Positions 49,326 to 60,485 of a stretch of DNA of 64,000 bases are shown one piece after another (within the stretch, counting starts at the first letter, position 1; each line of letters opens with the position of its first letter). A model generated the notes under the pieces. It was given only the letters and a program-made list of their open reading frames with translations, searched no databases and was not told the DNA's origin. Origin of the DNA: Trichomonas vaginalis G3 (Eukaryota; Parabasalia; Trichomonadida; Trichomonadidae); assembly GCF_026262505.1 (NCBI RefSeq), contig NC_067203.1:5766001-5830000 (forward strand). The letters run 5' to 3'. Made by a program: the position numbers and the translations under genes.

Positions 49326-49607
49326 TTAACAATAATGCTTCTTTTGGCAATAACAAAGAGCATCACAATTTGGATGTTCCCTAGCATCTTGTATTAAAGA
49401 ATCGAGTTTCTTATTAACGTACATCTTGCAAAGCTTGGAGAATGAGCGGATACTATCTGGGAGGCTATCGCATTTACTTAAAGCCATCTGTTTGATTGTT
49501 TCTCTTGAAGCGCCGCTGCGAGCTAAACTAAGTGAACCCTCACCATAATGCTTGCACCAATCGCAGATTGCGTGAGCCCCAACTAATGATAATATGAGGA
49601 AGAACAT
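49326..49607 (-). CDS. Secreted saposin-like (SAPLIP) small protein
   Basis: A 93-residue protein with a clear signal peptide (MFFLILSLVGAHA) and a saposin-B-type cysteine pattern in the mature part: C15-x2-C18, C46, C60, C81, C85/C87 and C93. SAPLIP proteins bind lipids; in amoebae and trichomonads some are pore-forming peptides. Two more Cys than the canonical six are present (CDALCYCQKKHYC), and pore activity is not shown by sequence alone. The ATG at 49607 is favoured over the preceding TTG because an initiator box TCATT (49610-49614) gives a 5-nt leader. Confidence 0.7.
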   Translation of the reverse strand: MFFLILSLVGAHAICDWCKHYGEGSLSLARSGASRETIKQMALSKCDSLPDSIRSFSKLCKMYVNKKLDSLIQDAREHPNCDALCYCQKKHYC

Positions 49608-49609
49608 CA

Positions 49610-49614
49610 AATGA
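49610..49614 (-). promoter_or_regulatory. Initiator box TCATT
   Basis: The +1 base pairs with 49612, 5 nt before the ATG of the saposin-like gene. Confidence 0.5.
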
Positions 49615-51146
49615 CGATAGCGATAGTGGTTGTAACTTTCGGATTTGAATGTTTGATTTTGGAAGAATTAAATATAATAATTATGCTTTCTTGAATTTTT
49701 TTTTTACTTTTGTCAGATTTTTTTTTCACTCATTTTTCTATCAGGTAGTGGAGAAATGGAAAATCAGAAATTGACCACACGAAGTTTCAGTTTATGGAGA
49801 GTATGAAAATATTTAAAATAGCTAACATTTGAAATATTAGTCTATAGGAATTGAATCATAAATTATAAGCGGAACAAAATGATTAATATAAGAGGAACGA
49901 ATAGATTTTCATGCAATATATGCAATGTTTAGCAATTATTAAGATGTTTTAGAAAGAAATACCCATAAGAAAGAGAAATGAATTGAGAAATTGATTATAA
50001 GACTATCCGAATGATAAAATTATATATGAAAAAGTTAAAATGTTTGTCATTATGTTAAAGTGCGGTTTTGAAGAAACAGTTCGCCATTCAAATGGGATTT
50101 TTCAACGTTGAACAATAGAAGAGTGAAAGAAGAATTACAAAAGAAATGTTGTATATCATCAGGAAGAGGATACAGTTATCATACCGCTTGATATAAATAA
50201 AGAAAACTCGTTTTGAATTTGAAAACATTTACAGCTGATAAATAAAGGTTTATTAGAATGGAATAAATTTACAAAGACAATATGTTAGGTCAATAAGCGT
50301 TTGTGTGTCAAATTATAAAGAATACCATATAAAATAAGAATTTATATATCGAGAATTAAAAACACATTGAAATTTGAATGATTGAATTTTTTATAATAGG
50401 CATATATCATATGATAAGATTTTTTAAGATTTGAATTCGACCATATAATTTTCAGAATTCTTTTTGAATTGATTAATTGAGCTCAAAAAATAATTGGATA
50501 AATTAAAGGAAAATATATAAATTATGAAACTTCATACAATAAAAATCAGAATATCTTTTGTGTTATATCAATTTATTGAATAGGCAAACAAAAATGAAAG
50601 AGGCTTAAAAAATTGAAAGGATTGAAAAGTATCACAATTTCAATCGAAGTCATCGGATAGAATAATTTTATCTTATTTTTTTATTTCCATTAGATGCGAT
50701 TTTGTTCCATTACCAATATTATTTTTAATATTTTCATGAAAATCCAATTGTTTAGATTCTGTACCTCTGAAACTTTCGTTTATGTGATAAAATGATTCAA
50801 AAATTGCAACATAATCTCTACAAGAAAAATAAAACCAGAAGTTAAAACGAAACAATCTTAATGAATTGAAAATAAGAAGAAGATTAATGAATATCAAGAT
50901 CTATAGGTTCTTTTGCAAATTTATATGCAAATAAAGCAGACCTACGATGAGTTAGGAGATATCTATTGTTTTGAAGTGAATTTTGAAAAAGATTTGATGT
51001 CAAATAAATGGTGAACAAAATTTTTATTAATTAAAGTTATTTCAATGGCAACATTATTTTCTTCAAATATTAAATTAAATAACTTTCATAAATAAATAAT
51101 AGTAATATAATCTAATAAAACAAAACAATAAAGCCGCGTTTCTCAA
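49615..51146. other. Intergenic, 1.5 kb
   Basis: Mostly AT-rich with no convincing gene. An open minus-strand frame at 50673-50897 (74 codons) starts with a hydrophobic stretch, but its composition looks random. Confidence 0.35.
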
Positions 51147-51611
51147 CTATTCATGGTGATTGATAAGCTGTGATAAGTCAGAAGGATCGAGAATTTCGTT
51201 CTCGTTATTCTGAGGCTCTTGTATCATCTCTTGAGGATAATTCTTCTTATTAACATCCATTCCAGAATATATGAATTTTTGCATGAGCTCGTGTATTACA
51301 GGATACACATGAGTCCAATTTTCAGCAAACCAACAGAGGAGTGCAGATCTGTTTCTCCTCGCTAATTTATCTATTTTAATATTATTTTTAGTGGAAACTA
51401 TTGCAGCTATATTTATTAAGAAAGATGATGTTACATAGCAACCAAAAATTTTTTCTATGTACCTAGACACGTGGCCCATTTGAACTCCTGTTCTGACAAT
51501 GCGTTTTTGTACATCATCATAGTCCTTTTGACTCTGCTTTGCTGGCTTCTTCTTTTGTTCGAAGGTAGAAGTTGGTAGAAGTGGTGTTAATGACATTCTC
51601 CTGTCAATCAT
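51147..51611 (-). CDS. Unknown small protein
   Basis: A 154-residue protein (149 if it starts at the second ATG, 51596, MSLTPLLPTSTFEQKKKPAK). After a basic, disordered N-terminus, the core (YDDVQKRIVRTGVQMGHVSR through HVYPVIHELMQKFIYSG) is helical, with a Trp-containing stretch (LLCWFAENWTHVY). The tail is acidic (NENEILDPSDL). No family recognised, no signal peptide or membrane segment. Codon and amino acid composition look coding. No initiator box separates the two starts. Confidence 0.5.
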   Translation of the reverse strand: MIDRRMSLTPLLPTSTFEQKKKPAKQSQKDYDDVQKRIVRTGVQMGHVSRYIEKIFGCYVTSSFLINIAAIVSTKNNIKIDKLARRNRSALLCWFAENWTHVYPVIHELMQKFIYSGMDVNKKNYPQEMIQEPQNNENEILDPSDLSQLINHHE

Positions 51612-53150
51612 AAAAAATAATAAATAAATAAAAATTGAATTATCGAAACAAAATTTTGTGATTCTATAGAACTCATTAAATAGGTGGAGATATATTTGAT
51701 TTTTTGGAATTGATGAGTTGTAAAGTATTCAAAAAGTGGTAAGCTGACGGTTATATTAATTACTCATTGAAATTTTAAAAAGAAACCCGATTTATTAATA
51801 GATATGAAGTTAAAAATAAAGTATAGGATCAAATATAGTTTTTACATTCAACTTTAACTTTTCTGAGCCATTTTTTAAAAGGATATCGTTTATTGTTAAC
51901 AAAATGTATTATTCATATATTTGATCTGAGAAAGCAATATTTTTTGCAAATAAAAACTATCAAAATTTGATTTAATTCAAATTTTAATTGAATATTGAGC
52001 AATGCATGTTCACAAAATACTTTTGAATAATCTTTTGAAAATGAATTTTATAGACATATAATTAAATTAATAGATCCAATATATGTGTGCAATTTTTTAA
52101 AAATCAATATCAAAATTGAAGGTCAATTTTAATAGTAAAATAAGAAGAGATATTATAAAACTGATTGAAATCCAAAAATTCATGTATAAATTATCAATTT
52201 TTTCAATCCAAACTTTCAATTTTATTTTGCCTGACAATTGATATATTATATAATAGCCATAACTATGGTCAGTTAAAATTTGAATAAAGTATTCAAAAAA
52301 GAGGTTTTCCTATCGGCAAAAATCAATACAATTTTTTGAGAATTCTCTAGAAAGCCTTCTCAAATCCTAGTCTTCCATTCATTTTTACATTTAAAGATAT
52401 TTATATATTCAGTCAATTACGTTGGTTTTCGAGTTAAAATGAGTTCTTCTCTCAAAAAGTTAAACTTTTTTCATGAAAAAATCGGAATTTACATCGTCTA
52501 GTTCTTGATTACATTTTTATAATTCCAAAAATCATTTACTAAATTATAAGTATATAACATATCTCATCTCATTTTACTCTAAAGTCCTGAAATCATATTT
52601 CAACATTTTCTCTTTTTAATATTTTCATTAATTAAATATTTAATACTACTGGAATATATAGATATTTGAATACATTCTAATTGAGTTTTTAAGAATTTCA
52701 TCATATCGATAAGAGACCTGTAATCATGTTCGTTGTTGTAACTTATCACACTTACCTCACAGATTCGATTATTAATTCCAAAACGAAGTAACATAACGGA
52801 TTGACAACGAAATCTTTCCATTCCTATTAATAACCATTTTAGCTTCTTATCTCTTTACTTTTTAGATTTTATTGCATTTGTTAAATACTATCACAGGCTA
52901 TAAATGCATCTTCTCGATGATATTTTATTTCTGATATTAATATGAATCAATCAAATGAAATATGAGGTTAGAGTGCATTTATTTTGGTATGTAATTCGTT
53001 ATTTCTTTAAAAAAAACTATCGGGATTTGTATCTCGATTGATGAAAATTTCAATTTTTTACCTCAGTCAATATCTATTGACTCCTATTATTTATTCAAAA
53101 CCTTTAGCGTATAATTCATTCTATCAACATGAACGTTACTGTGGTCATAG
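51612..53150. other. Intergenic, 1.5 kb, host side of the Polinton
   Basis: AT-rich. A 73-codon minus-strand frame at 52600-52821 (MERFRCQSVMLLRFGINNRI...) starts at an ATG and may be a gene fragment, but nothing supports it as a gene. The Polinton's left border is thought to lie near 53.1-53.2 kb; no terminal repeat can be proven because its partner is outside the window. Confidence 0.35.
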
Positions 53151-53261
53151 TAGTAGAATCATGCGGGGTTTGTGACTTTTTTTGCTGCATCTATATATAG
53201 ACGATACATTAAATTTTTCATATACTAAACACATTAAAAAATAACATTAATTTTAAAATAA

Positions 53262-53287
53262 TTTATTTTTTTATTCTTACATAAATG
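53262..53287 (+). promoter_or_regulatory. Polinton gene-start motif, class 1 (T-tract, TTATTCTTACATAAATG)
   Basis: A T-rich tract, then TTATTCTTACATAAATG, with the start codon as the final ATG. The same signal precedes 54925 (identical core), 58521, 60775 and, on the minus strand, 60485 and 63706. Confidence 0.65.
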
Positions 53288-53638
53288 ACCCAACAAGTAA
53301 AACCTGATAAAGTGGATAATAGAATTTTAGAGGATGGTGTTCCTGTTTACATTCAAAGATTTAAAGGAAAACAATATTACAGAATGATAAATCCTGAATA
53401 TGTGAAACATATATTTAATAAAGAAGGATGTAAAGTTTTAAATATTGAAGAGTTTGAAAATACTAAATCTATAATAAAATATGAATTTAGGAATAAATGT
53501 TATACAGTTTCATATTATGAATGGAAAACCGATAAGATTAGAAAACATTTAGGAGATTATGGGGAAAAATCTGAATTCTTTAAATCTAGTATATACGAGA
53601 GAGTAAAAGAAATTAGATATAATTATTTTCATGAATGA
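53285..53638 (+). CDS. Polinton small gene, unknown (117 residues)
   Basis: Basic, soluble protein with no recognised domain (VPVYIQRFKGKQYYRMINPE near the start). First gene of the element, in the same direction as the polymerase, with its own copy of the gene-start motif. The ORF looks whole. Confidence 0.55.
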   Translation: MTQQVKPDKVDNRILEDGVPVYIQRFKGKQYYRMINPEYVKHIFNKEGCKVLNIEEFENTKSIIKYEFRNKCYTVSYYEWKTDKIRKHLGDYGEKSEFFKSSIYERVKEIRYNYFHE

Positions 53639-53709
53639 AAGATTCACTACCATAATGAAATAAAAAAAATAAACTTTAAACATTCATGTCTTACATTTTT
53701 GAATAATTT

Positions 53710-53732
53710 ATTTTTTTAATTCGTATGAAATG
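53710..53732 (+). promoter_or_regulatory. Polinton gene-start motif, class 2 (TTCGTATGAAATGAGT)
   Basis: T-rich tract, then AATTCGTATGAAATGAGT. The gene at 60061 has nearly the same signal (ATTTCGTAAGAAATGAGT), so these two genes form a second promoter class. Confidence 0.6.
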
Positions 53733-54845
53733 AGTGTCAAAACTAACGACGTGAAAACATTAGGATTCACAAACGAGGAAATAAAGGATATATTAGTGGA
53801 GGCGGGTTATGAAGTTAGTAAATATTATTTAAGAAATTGTCAAAAATTCGCGGAGTTTTTAAATGAATTTGATTATGATGGAAAAATGAATAAAGATGAT
53901 GTTATAAATTTCTTATATCCCACATCTAAAGAAGAAAAACCTAAAGAACCTAATGTTTTCCCTGAATATTATGAAGAACGAATTAAAGATGATGATGAAT
54001 ATGATGAAATTGAAATTGAAAGACTGAAAAAAATAAGAGATGAAATAGATGAAAAAATTAAGGAATTAAGAGAAGTTGAAAAATATAATGAGAATGAAGT
54101 AGAGGGTTTAATGAATATCCCAGCTTCAGAATCAGAAGTTCAAAAATCACATGAGGAAAGATATAAAAATTACTTTTTGGAATCTACTAAAAATTTATTA
54201 GATGGTGATATTGACGAAACACTTTCAGAAGAAGGCACAAAATTTATTCATAAACATAAGCTTCAGTTTATTGACGATGGAGATTATCCATGTATATTAC
54301 TTTCACCTCCTCTTGATTCTGAAAAATTCAAAAAAGCACTGAAAAATGTAACATATGCAACAAATACGATTAAGAAAGAAGACCATGATATTTACACAAA
54401 TTATTATTTAAATAAATGTACAGGTGTTGATAAAGTTTTTGATTTGTTAGATAAAATATCAAAAGAAACAATTGGTACATATAAAATTTTATGTGATTGT
54501 GGTTTCATTGTTGAAGATACCGTTGATGTTTCATATGAAAGAACAGCTCCGAAGGAGGACGAAGTGGAAAGATCTATTCCATTCGTTATTAAGAACATAA
54601 AAGATATGAAAACCTATAAACATTATATTTATTCATTCATTTCAGAAAAAATGGAAGCAACACATAAATCATCTCGTCATCATTTCATAGCTATTCACAC
54701 ATTCCTTTTCAAAGTTGTGAAATTAAATAAGACAGGAATTAGATTTAATGTATCAGGTTACGCATTCTTGAGTAAATTAAAATGTATTCGTCACGTTGCA
54801 GATGATAAAAATTTGTGTGTTCTTAATTCATTTTATGGACTTTAG
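53730..54845 (+). CDS. Polinton gene, unknown (371 residues)
   Basis: Helical N-terminus (LGFTNEEIKDILVEAGYEVS, NCQKFAEFLNEF), then an acidic coiled-coil stretch (DDEYDEIEIERLKKIRDEID) and a mixed C-terminal half (SSRHHFIAIHTFLFKVVKLN). No family recognised. It lies directly before the polymerase and is followed by a small stem-loop (54851-54863). Confidence 0.5.
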   Translation: MSVKTNDVKTLGFTNEEIKDILVEAGYEVSKYYLRNCQKFAEFLNEFDYDGKMNKDDVINFLYPTSKEEKPKEPNVFPEYYEERIKDDDEYDEIEIERLKKIRDEIDEKIKELREVEKYNENEVEGLMNIPASESEVQKSHEERYKNYFLESTKNLLDGDIDETLSEEGTKFIHKHKLQFIDDGDYPCILLSPPLDSEKFKKALKNVTYATNTIKKEDHDIYTNYYLNKCTGVDKVFDLLDKISKETIGTYKILCDCGFIVEDTVDVSYERTAPKEDEVERSIPFVIKNIKDMKTYKHYIYSFISEKMEATHKSSRHHFIAIHTFLFKVVKLNKTGIRFNVSGYAFLSKLKCIRHVADDKNLCVLNSFYGL

Positions 54846-54850
54846 CCCTG

Positions 54851-54863
54851 GACTCTCTGAGTC
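54851..54863. repeat. Mini stem-loop GACTC-TCT-GAGTC
   Basis: 5-bp stem with a 3-nt loop between two Polinton genes. One of a set of similar mini stem-loops in this element. Confidence 0.55.
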
Positions 54864-54879
54864 TCGGACTTTAAAAAAA

Positions 54880-54927
54880 TAAACTTTATTTTTATTTATT
54901 TTTTAATTTTTTATTCTTACATAAATG
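54880..54927 (+). promoter_or_regulatory. Polinton gene-start motif, class 1, polymerase
   Basis: A long T-rich tract ending TTATTCTTACATAAATG, identical in its core to the signal at 53285. Confidence 0.65.
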
Positions 54928-55670
54928 AACAAAAATGGAACAGCTAAAATGAATGATAATCAAATAAGAGCCGAAGGTAGAAGGTTATTTAAACGCTTCT
55001 ATAGCATTCCTGATGGTGTTAATCCTAAAACTCGTAGAAGTTATTTAAATGAAGCCATAGATGCGTATGAAGGATTTGACATTTCATCAGAAAGTGAGAG
55101 GTTAGCAAGAATGTTAAACGTTAATATTGATTTTTATTATTGTGACCCTCAACCAGAAGACGTAGACATTAACAAGGTAGACTTTCCATTAGTGGAATCA
55201 ATAATGATAGATCCAGAATTTGAAACAGTAAATATTTTATTAACACAGAGTCCATGCGGAAAACTTCACGCTGACAAAATTACAGACGTTGAAGCACTCA
55301 CAGGATATAAAGTTTGCCCCTTTTGCAAAGAAGAAGTATATTCTATCCGTGATGATCCAGAAAGGAAAAACCAAAGAAGATTTTTAAAACATTGTGAGAA
55401 ATGTAAAGAAAATAATGGAAGATTAATTCAAGACGTTCAATTGCAAAAGACCCAGCAACCATATGCACCACATATTACGAAACAGAAGATATATCAATGG
55501 TTATTAGCACATAATTTGCAGGAATATTATAAACCAACAAGATATTATATTACTTTTGACTTCGAAACATTAGAGACTAAAGAAGAACTTCAACTTTCCG
55601 AATGTGCAACTTTGAACGCTTACTTAAAACCATTTATGGTATCATCAACTGTCAAAATAAAGCCGCAAAC

Positions 55671-55702
55671 GGACTCTTTGAGTCCTGAAGGTCTTTCAGA
55701 CC
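55671..55702. repeat. Two adjacent mini stem-loops inside the polymerase gene
   Basis: GGACTC-TTT-GAGTCC at 55671-55685 and GGTCT-TTC-AGACC at 55690-55702. Preceded by AAGCCGCAAACGG, which recurs before the next stem-loop. Read as codons, they add Ser/Leu-rich residues (QTDSLSPEGLSDRSGE). Confidence 0.6.
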
Positions 55703-55869
55703 GAAGCGGCGAGGTCGTAGACCATGATAAAACATTTACGAGGAATTTTTGCTTAACATCAAGTGATTCGTTCATCTCTGATTGGATTGAATTTTTATTT
55801 TCAACCTGTTCATTAGTTGCTAAATCAAATATTGAACAATATGAAGAATTAATGAAGCCACAAACGGCG

Positions 55870-55882
55870 GGGACTTTGTCCC
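55870..55882. repeat. Mini stem-loop GGGAC-TTT-GTCCC
   Basis: A third stem-loop in the polymerase gene, preceded by AAGCCACAAACGG, nearly the same leader as the pair at 55671. Confidence 0.6.
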
Positions 55883-58502
55883 ATACATTAAATGAGAAAC
55901 AGAAGGAAGCAATGAAAGAGCTTTTAGATGAAGAATTTAATAAAGTGAATATCATAGGTTTTAATTCGGGAAAGTTTGATTTAAATTTAATTCTTCGTGA
56001 TTTAAATACTGCAAAATGGAAGATAAAATCAATGCTGGGTTCTTCTTCTCAATTTAAGCAAGTCATAGTAAAGAAAACAAACTGTCCATATGAATTGAGA
56101 TTTATTGACATCAGAAATTATATAGCGGGTGGAACATTAGACCAATTTACTCAAGATTTCGGAAACAATAAAACACGTGTTAAATCATTCTTCCCATATC
56201 AATTCATCACATGGGAGAATTACGAAGAAGAATTATATAAAAAGGAACCATTCACTCAAGATTCATTTTATTCAGCATTAACACAAGAAACAATATCCGA
56301 TTCAGATTATCAAATATATCTCAATGATGCTAAAAATTTTGAGAATAGATTAGAATATTTTATTCATTATTGCAATAAAGACGTTGAAATTATGATTGAC
56401 CCAATTGATAAAATTATTGAAGAAACATTTGTTTATAAAATTGACATGCTTCATAATCTTTCTTTATCATCGAATGCATCAATGATTCGTTACGCGTTAG
56501 CATATAAGAACTTCAATCCTAACGAAACATATCCAGAAGAAGAAAATGTGGAATCAAGTTTTGAATTAACGAAAAAGTATTGGAAATATAAAATTGAATC
56601 ATATAAGAAACAAGATGAAAAGGCGAAAAGAGATACCAAAAACAATGTTTCAATGGATGACTATCAATATTTTCACGATTTAATCCTTTCATCTAAATGT
56701 AAAATGTGTGGTAAAGCGTTTACATATGCAAATAAACCAACATTAGATAGGATAGATAATGAAAAACCACATACTAAAGATAATTGTCAGTTAATGTGTT
56801 GTTATTGCAATGTGGTAAAATCAAATAAAGATGAAGACATTCAACGTTTAAGAATTAATTTAAGAAATTATGCATTAAAAAATAATTTACCAATGACTTT
56901 AGATTCAGTTGAAGCTTATCACATCCTCCGTAATGGAATTACTGGTGGTCTCTCTAATGTTCAACATCGTGTTAATCTTAAAGGTATCACCCATATTAAT
57001 AAACTTTCATATAATCCAGAAACTAAAACAGTATCAAATGAGGACACTTCCAACATCATGACTCATTTCGTTGGTGTTGATTTCAATTCATTATATCCTT
57101 CATCATTTTCATCAAATCCTCATGATTTCATTCAATACACCGATCATAGAATGTATATGCCGGGGAGATTAGAAGATGTTTTAATTTGTGATACAGCAAC
57201 AAAGAAAGCAAAAGCTTTAGGAATTATTAGAAAGAAATCTACTTTATTCGTTGCTGAAGTAAAGGGTCACATTGATGAAAAGTATATTAATGATTACATT
57301 AACTTTTTACCGATAATAAGAAACTTAGATATTATCACAGATGAAAAAACAATTGGCGGTTTTATGTATAATTACATGAAATCAAACAATCTACCGGTTG
57401 ACCAGAAACAGAGAAAATTAACTCAGTTAGCATCAACACACAACCAATATCAACCATTTTCTTCTTATTATCTTTGGTATCTAATAGACAGATTTCATTT
57501 TATCATCGATGATATTCAATCAATTTTAACATTTACGAAAAATACTTGTTTTAATGAATTTGCGAACAAATTTATGAACGAAAGACAAAAGGCTGAATTA
57601 GAAGGAAATAAAGGAAAAAGTTTATTTTGCAAAATTTCACTTAATGGATCATATGGTTACGATGCAATGAATACACAAAATTACGCAAAGACTAAAATAA
57701 TGAATGCACAGAAGGCACGCGTTGCATGTATGTCAAATAAGTTTAAAAACATAAGAGAAATAGGTGAGGATACATATCAAGTGATGCTCAAAGATAGATT
57801 TTATAGATGTGATACATGTTTACAAGAGGCATTCTTCACTTTAGATAATGCTAAATACTGGTATTTAGTTTTCATTTATGATTTTATGTATAAATGCATG
57901 ATGTTAATCGTTTTCATTTCATTGAAGGTGATACTGATTCATCTTATTGGGCAATCGCTGGCGACCCAAATCTTCCTAACACTCAAGCATTTCAAGCAAT
58001 TGTAACCGATAAACAATTTTATGATAAAAACATTTTCAAATTCGCACCTTTTGATTTCTTCTGTTTTGATGAGAAATTTAAACCTAAATTAAAGAATAAA
58101 GCTGAAGAAAAAGCACATGAGAAAAAATTATTGGGTTTAGCAATTGAGAAACAAGGTGATAACATGGTTGCTTTATGTCCTAAGTGTTATACATCATTCA
58201 ACGGAATGATTGGTGAAGACTCCTTCAAAAAGATAGCACAAAAAATGAAAGGTGTAAGTTTACGACAAAATAAACAATTAACACCTAAAAATTATTTGGA
58301 TATAATAAATGATAAAGTCAATTTCAATGGTCAAAATATTAATTTACAACTTAAAAATGAGTCAATGACTCGCTTAACAATCGGTAAGACTGCATTAACA
58401 GGGGCACACACTAAAGCTGTATGTTGTGAAAATGGATGTTGTATGCCATTTATTTAATGAAATACCACAGAAGAGACAAAGAGGTGGGCACCCTTAAACA
58501 TT

Positions 58503-58523
58503 TATTTTATTTTTATATAAATG
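58503..58523 (+). promoter_or_regulatory. Polinton gene-start motif, integrase
   Basis: TTATTTTATTTTTATATAAATG, class 1 form, at the start of the integrase region. Confidence 0.55.
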
Positions 58524-60041
58524 AATAGCGTAGATTTAAAAATTTAATTGATGATTTAGTATTTAATCAAAATTTTCTTACTTATTATGATTTAAAAGCA
58601 TATCTTCAAAAACATGATGAAAATATAACGGGTGATGATATGGATGAATACTATCGGTATTATAAAAACGAAATTTTGAAATATCATGATAAAATAATTA
58701 AACGTTTAAGAGAGAACATTAAAGAAGGAAAATATTCAAAGGGAAAAAGTAAATCACAACTTAAACAGTTGAAAGATTTCAAAAATAAAGTATTAACTGA
58801 AAAAGATATTGATGAATTATATAATTTATATAATCCTGAACCGCAAAAGCAAAAAGAGAAAAGTTTGGACGTTCAGCAGCTCATAAATGAAGCACAAGCT
58901 TTAATTTATGATTCATTAGTTAAAACATATTCAACCCGACTTTTAAATGAAGATCAACTTTTGGAATTCATCCTTCAACATAAACTCGAAGCGGGAAAGT
59001 ATATCAAACCTTTATATACAGCATATTTAAAACAAATGAATAGAATACATCCAGAATTAATGAAGGGGGGAATGAAATCCAAAATCAAAGCAGATAAAAT
59101 TAAACCACTTGCAACACCAAAACCCCCAACGACAGTACCTCCAACGACAGTACCGCCTCCTCCTTCAGTTAATCCTTCATCATTCACTTTATTATATCCA
59201 TTTCAAACATTAAAGAAACAAAAAGATTTTAAAAAGGATTTCAAGATATTAAATAAACCAATTGACCCGAAAATTCAACCATTAAAAGAAAAATTTAGTC
59301 GTCCATCATTTGCACCTTCACCTTATTCATACGAAATCGATCATCTGGAATATTCAAAAGGAAATATTACTTATTTATTTGCCATTAACATTAACACTAG
59401 ATATTTATATTGCATTCCGGTGAAAGGGAAAACAGAACAGGAAACAAGAAGAGCTATACAATACTTACTAGATCATGAAAGAGTAGATAATATAAGGGGT
59501 GATGGCGATAAAGGATTTCAGGCAGCCATGACTCATTATTTCCCACAAATTAATTTTTACTTCTCATCCTCTCCATATACGTTTCATAATAAAATAGTTG
59601 ATGCGGTAATGAGAACTCTTAGAGATGCGTTAGGGGTCAACGGTCAGATATACTGGGATGGAAATCATGACTCCATCATACAGCAGTTAGTATATTATTA
59701 CAATAATACATGGCATAGAACTATTAACATGAAACCAGTGGAAATGAAAAATGATATTTCAAAAGAATGGGAATATATTAGAAAGCAAATGGAAAGGTTA
59801 AATGATGTTAAACGTGAACAAATTAATTCAGGGCTCATGAATTTTAAAACAAGGGGATAAAGTTTTGATTCATCTCGATTATGGAAAAACTGATAAATCA
59901 ATGACAAAAAGAAGACGAAGATTTGACACAATAGCTGAATTTGTTAGATATATTAACGGCAATGCATTAGTTGAGGTTAACAATAAATTAATAGAAATTC
60001 CGATTTATTTTATTACTCCATTATATTTAAATAATATTTAA
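58521..60041 (+). pseudogene. Polinton retroviral-type integrase (broken)
   Basis: Parts: a basic helical N-terminal region, a Pro/Thr-rich linker (about 59085-59175), the catalytic core of the rve/c-integrase type (YEIDHLEYSKGNITYLFAIN, then IRGDGDKGFQAAM, then YTFHNKIVDAVMRTLRD), and a C-terminal chromodomain-like basic region (KRRRRFDTIAEF). Polinton integrases of this type insert the element and make 5-6-bp target duplications. Broken, with about two breaks. Confidence 0.82.
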
Positions 60042-60063
60042 TTTTTTTATTTCGTAAGAAATG
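60042..60063 (+). promoter_or_regulatory. Polinton gene-start motif, class 2
   Basis: TTTTTTTATTTCGTAAGAAATG before the 87-residue gene; the partner of the signal at 53710. Confidence 0.55.
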
Positions 60064-60324
60064 AGTAACAACAAAGCAGTCAAGAGTCCAGACAATGAAT
60101 ATAAAAAGATACTAAACAGAATTAAATCAAAAATATGCTATTACAAAAAGAAGCCGCAATGTGGTGGGGTTGAAAACGATAAAGAAATAATCGAAAAATT
60201 AGAAACTTACCGTTCAATCCTTAAACTGAGTGAAGCAAAAATAAAAGAATTTAATAGAATAAATAAATTGATTGGAAGAGATGAATTTAATAAAGATGAA
60301 TTTTTAAACTCTATCCAAATTTAA
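60061..60324 (+). CDS. Polinton small gene, unknown (87 residues)
   Basis: A basic coiled-coil-like protein (ILNRIKSKICYYKKKPQCGG, LETYRSILKLSEAKIKEF). No family recognised. It overlaps by 4 bp the end of a convergent minus-strand gene. Confidence 0.5.
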   Translation: MSNNKAVKSPDNEYKKILNRIKSKICYYKKKPQCGGVENDKEIIEKLETYRSILKLSEAKIKEFNRINKLIGRDEFNKDEFLNSIQI

Positions 60325-60485
60325 TTTTTATTCCTCTTCGACAACATCTCTCTTTCCATCATTACTGCATAACCACATTTTCTCAGTTTTAGTGGTTTGT
60401 TATTTTTAACATGTTCTCGCATCATTTTTATCATTTCCTCCCTTGTTATGATTCGTGGTAAATTTTGAGCTTGTGGGGTATTCAT
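60321..60485 (-). CDS. Polinton micro-gene, unknown (54 residues)
   Basis: Reads MNTPQAQNLPRIITREEMIK and on to a basic end (EREMLSKRNKN). Supported by the class 1 gene-start motif directly upstream on the minus strand (TTTTTATATAAATGAAT) and by the 4-bp tail overlap with the convergent gene. Function unknown. Confidence 0.45.
   Translation of the reverse strand: MNTPQAQNLPRIITREEMIKMMREHVKNNKPLKLRKCGYAVMMEREMLSKRNKN

Larger units (their letters stand above)
54925..58457 (+). pseudogene. Polinton protein-primed family B DNA polymerase (broken) with HNH-like insert
   Basis: Recognisable parts in order: an N-terminal domain with a CPFC...HCEKC zinc-type motif; 3'-5' exonuclease motifs (TFDFETLE, GFNSGKFDLNLILRDL, HYCNKDVEIM); an HNH-like cysteine/histidine insert (about 56695-56830; KCKMCGKAF, LDRIDNEKPHTKDNC, CCYCN); and the polymerase palm motifs A (VDFNSLYPSS), B (KISLNGSYGYD) and C (DTDS). 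These are the hallmarks of protein-primed PolB as in Polintons, virophages and adenoviruses. The gene is broken (about one break). Three mini stem-loops lie inside it near 55.67-55.88 kb. Confidence 0.85.

Noticed and set aside
50673-50897. 74-codon hydrophobic frame on the minus strand
   Set aside because: AT-rich random-looking composition, no family, no promoter box.
52600-52821. 73-codon minus-strand frame before the Polinton
   Set aside because: No family or promoter support; mentioned only as a possible remnant.
53150-53285. Left terminal inverted repeat of the Polinton
   Set aside because: The matching right end is outside the window, so no boundary can be proven.
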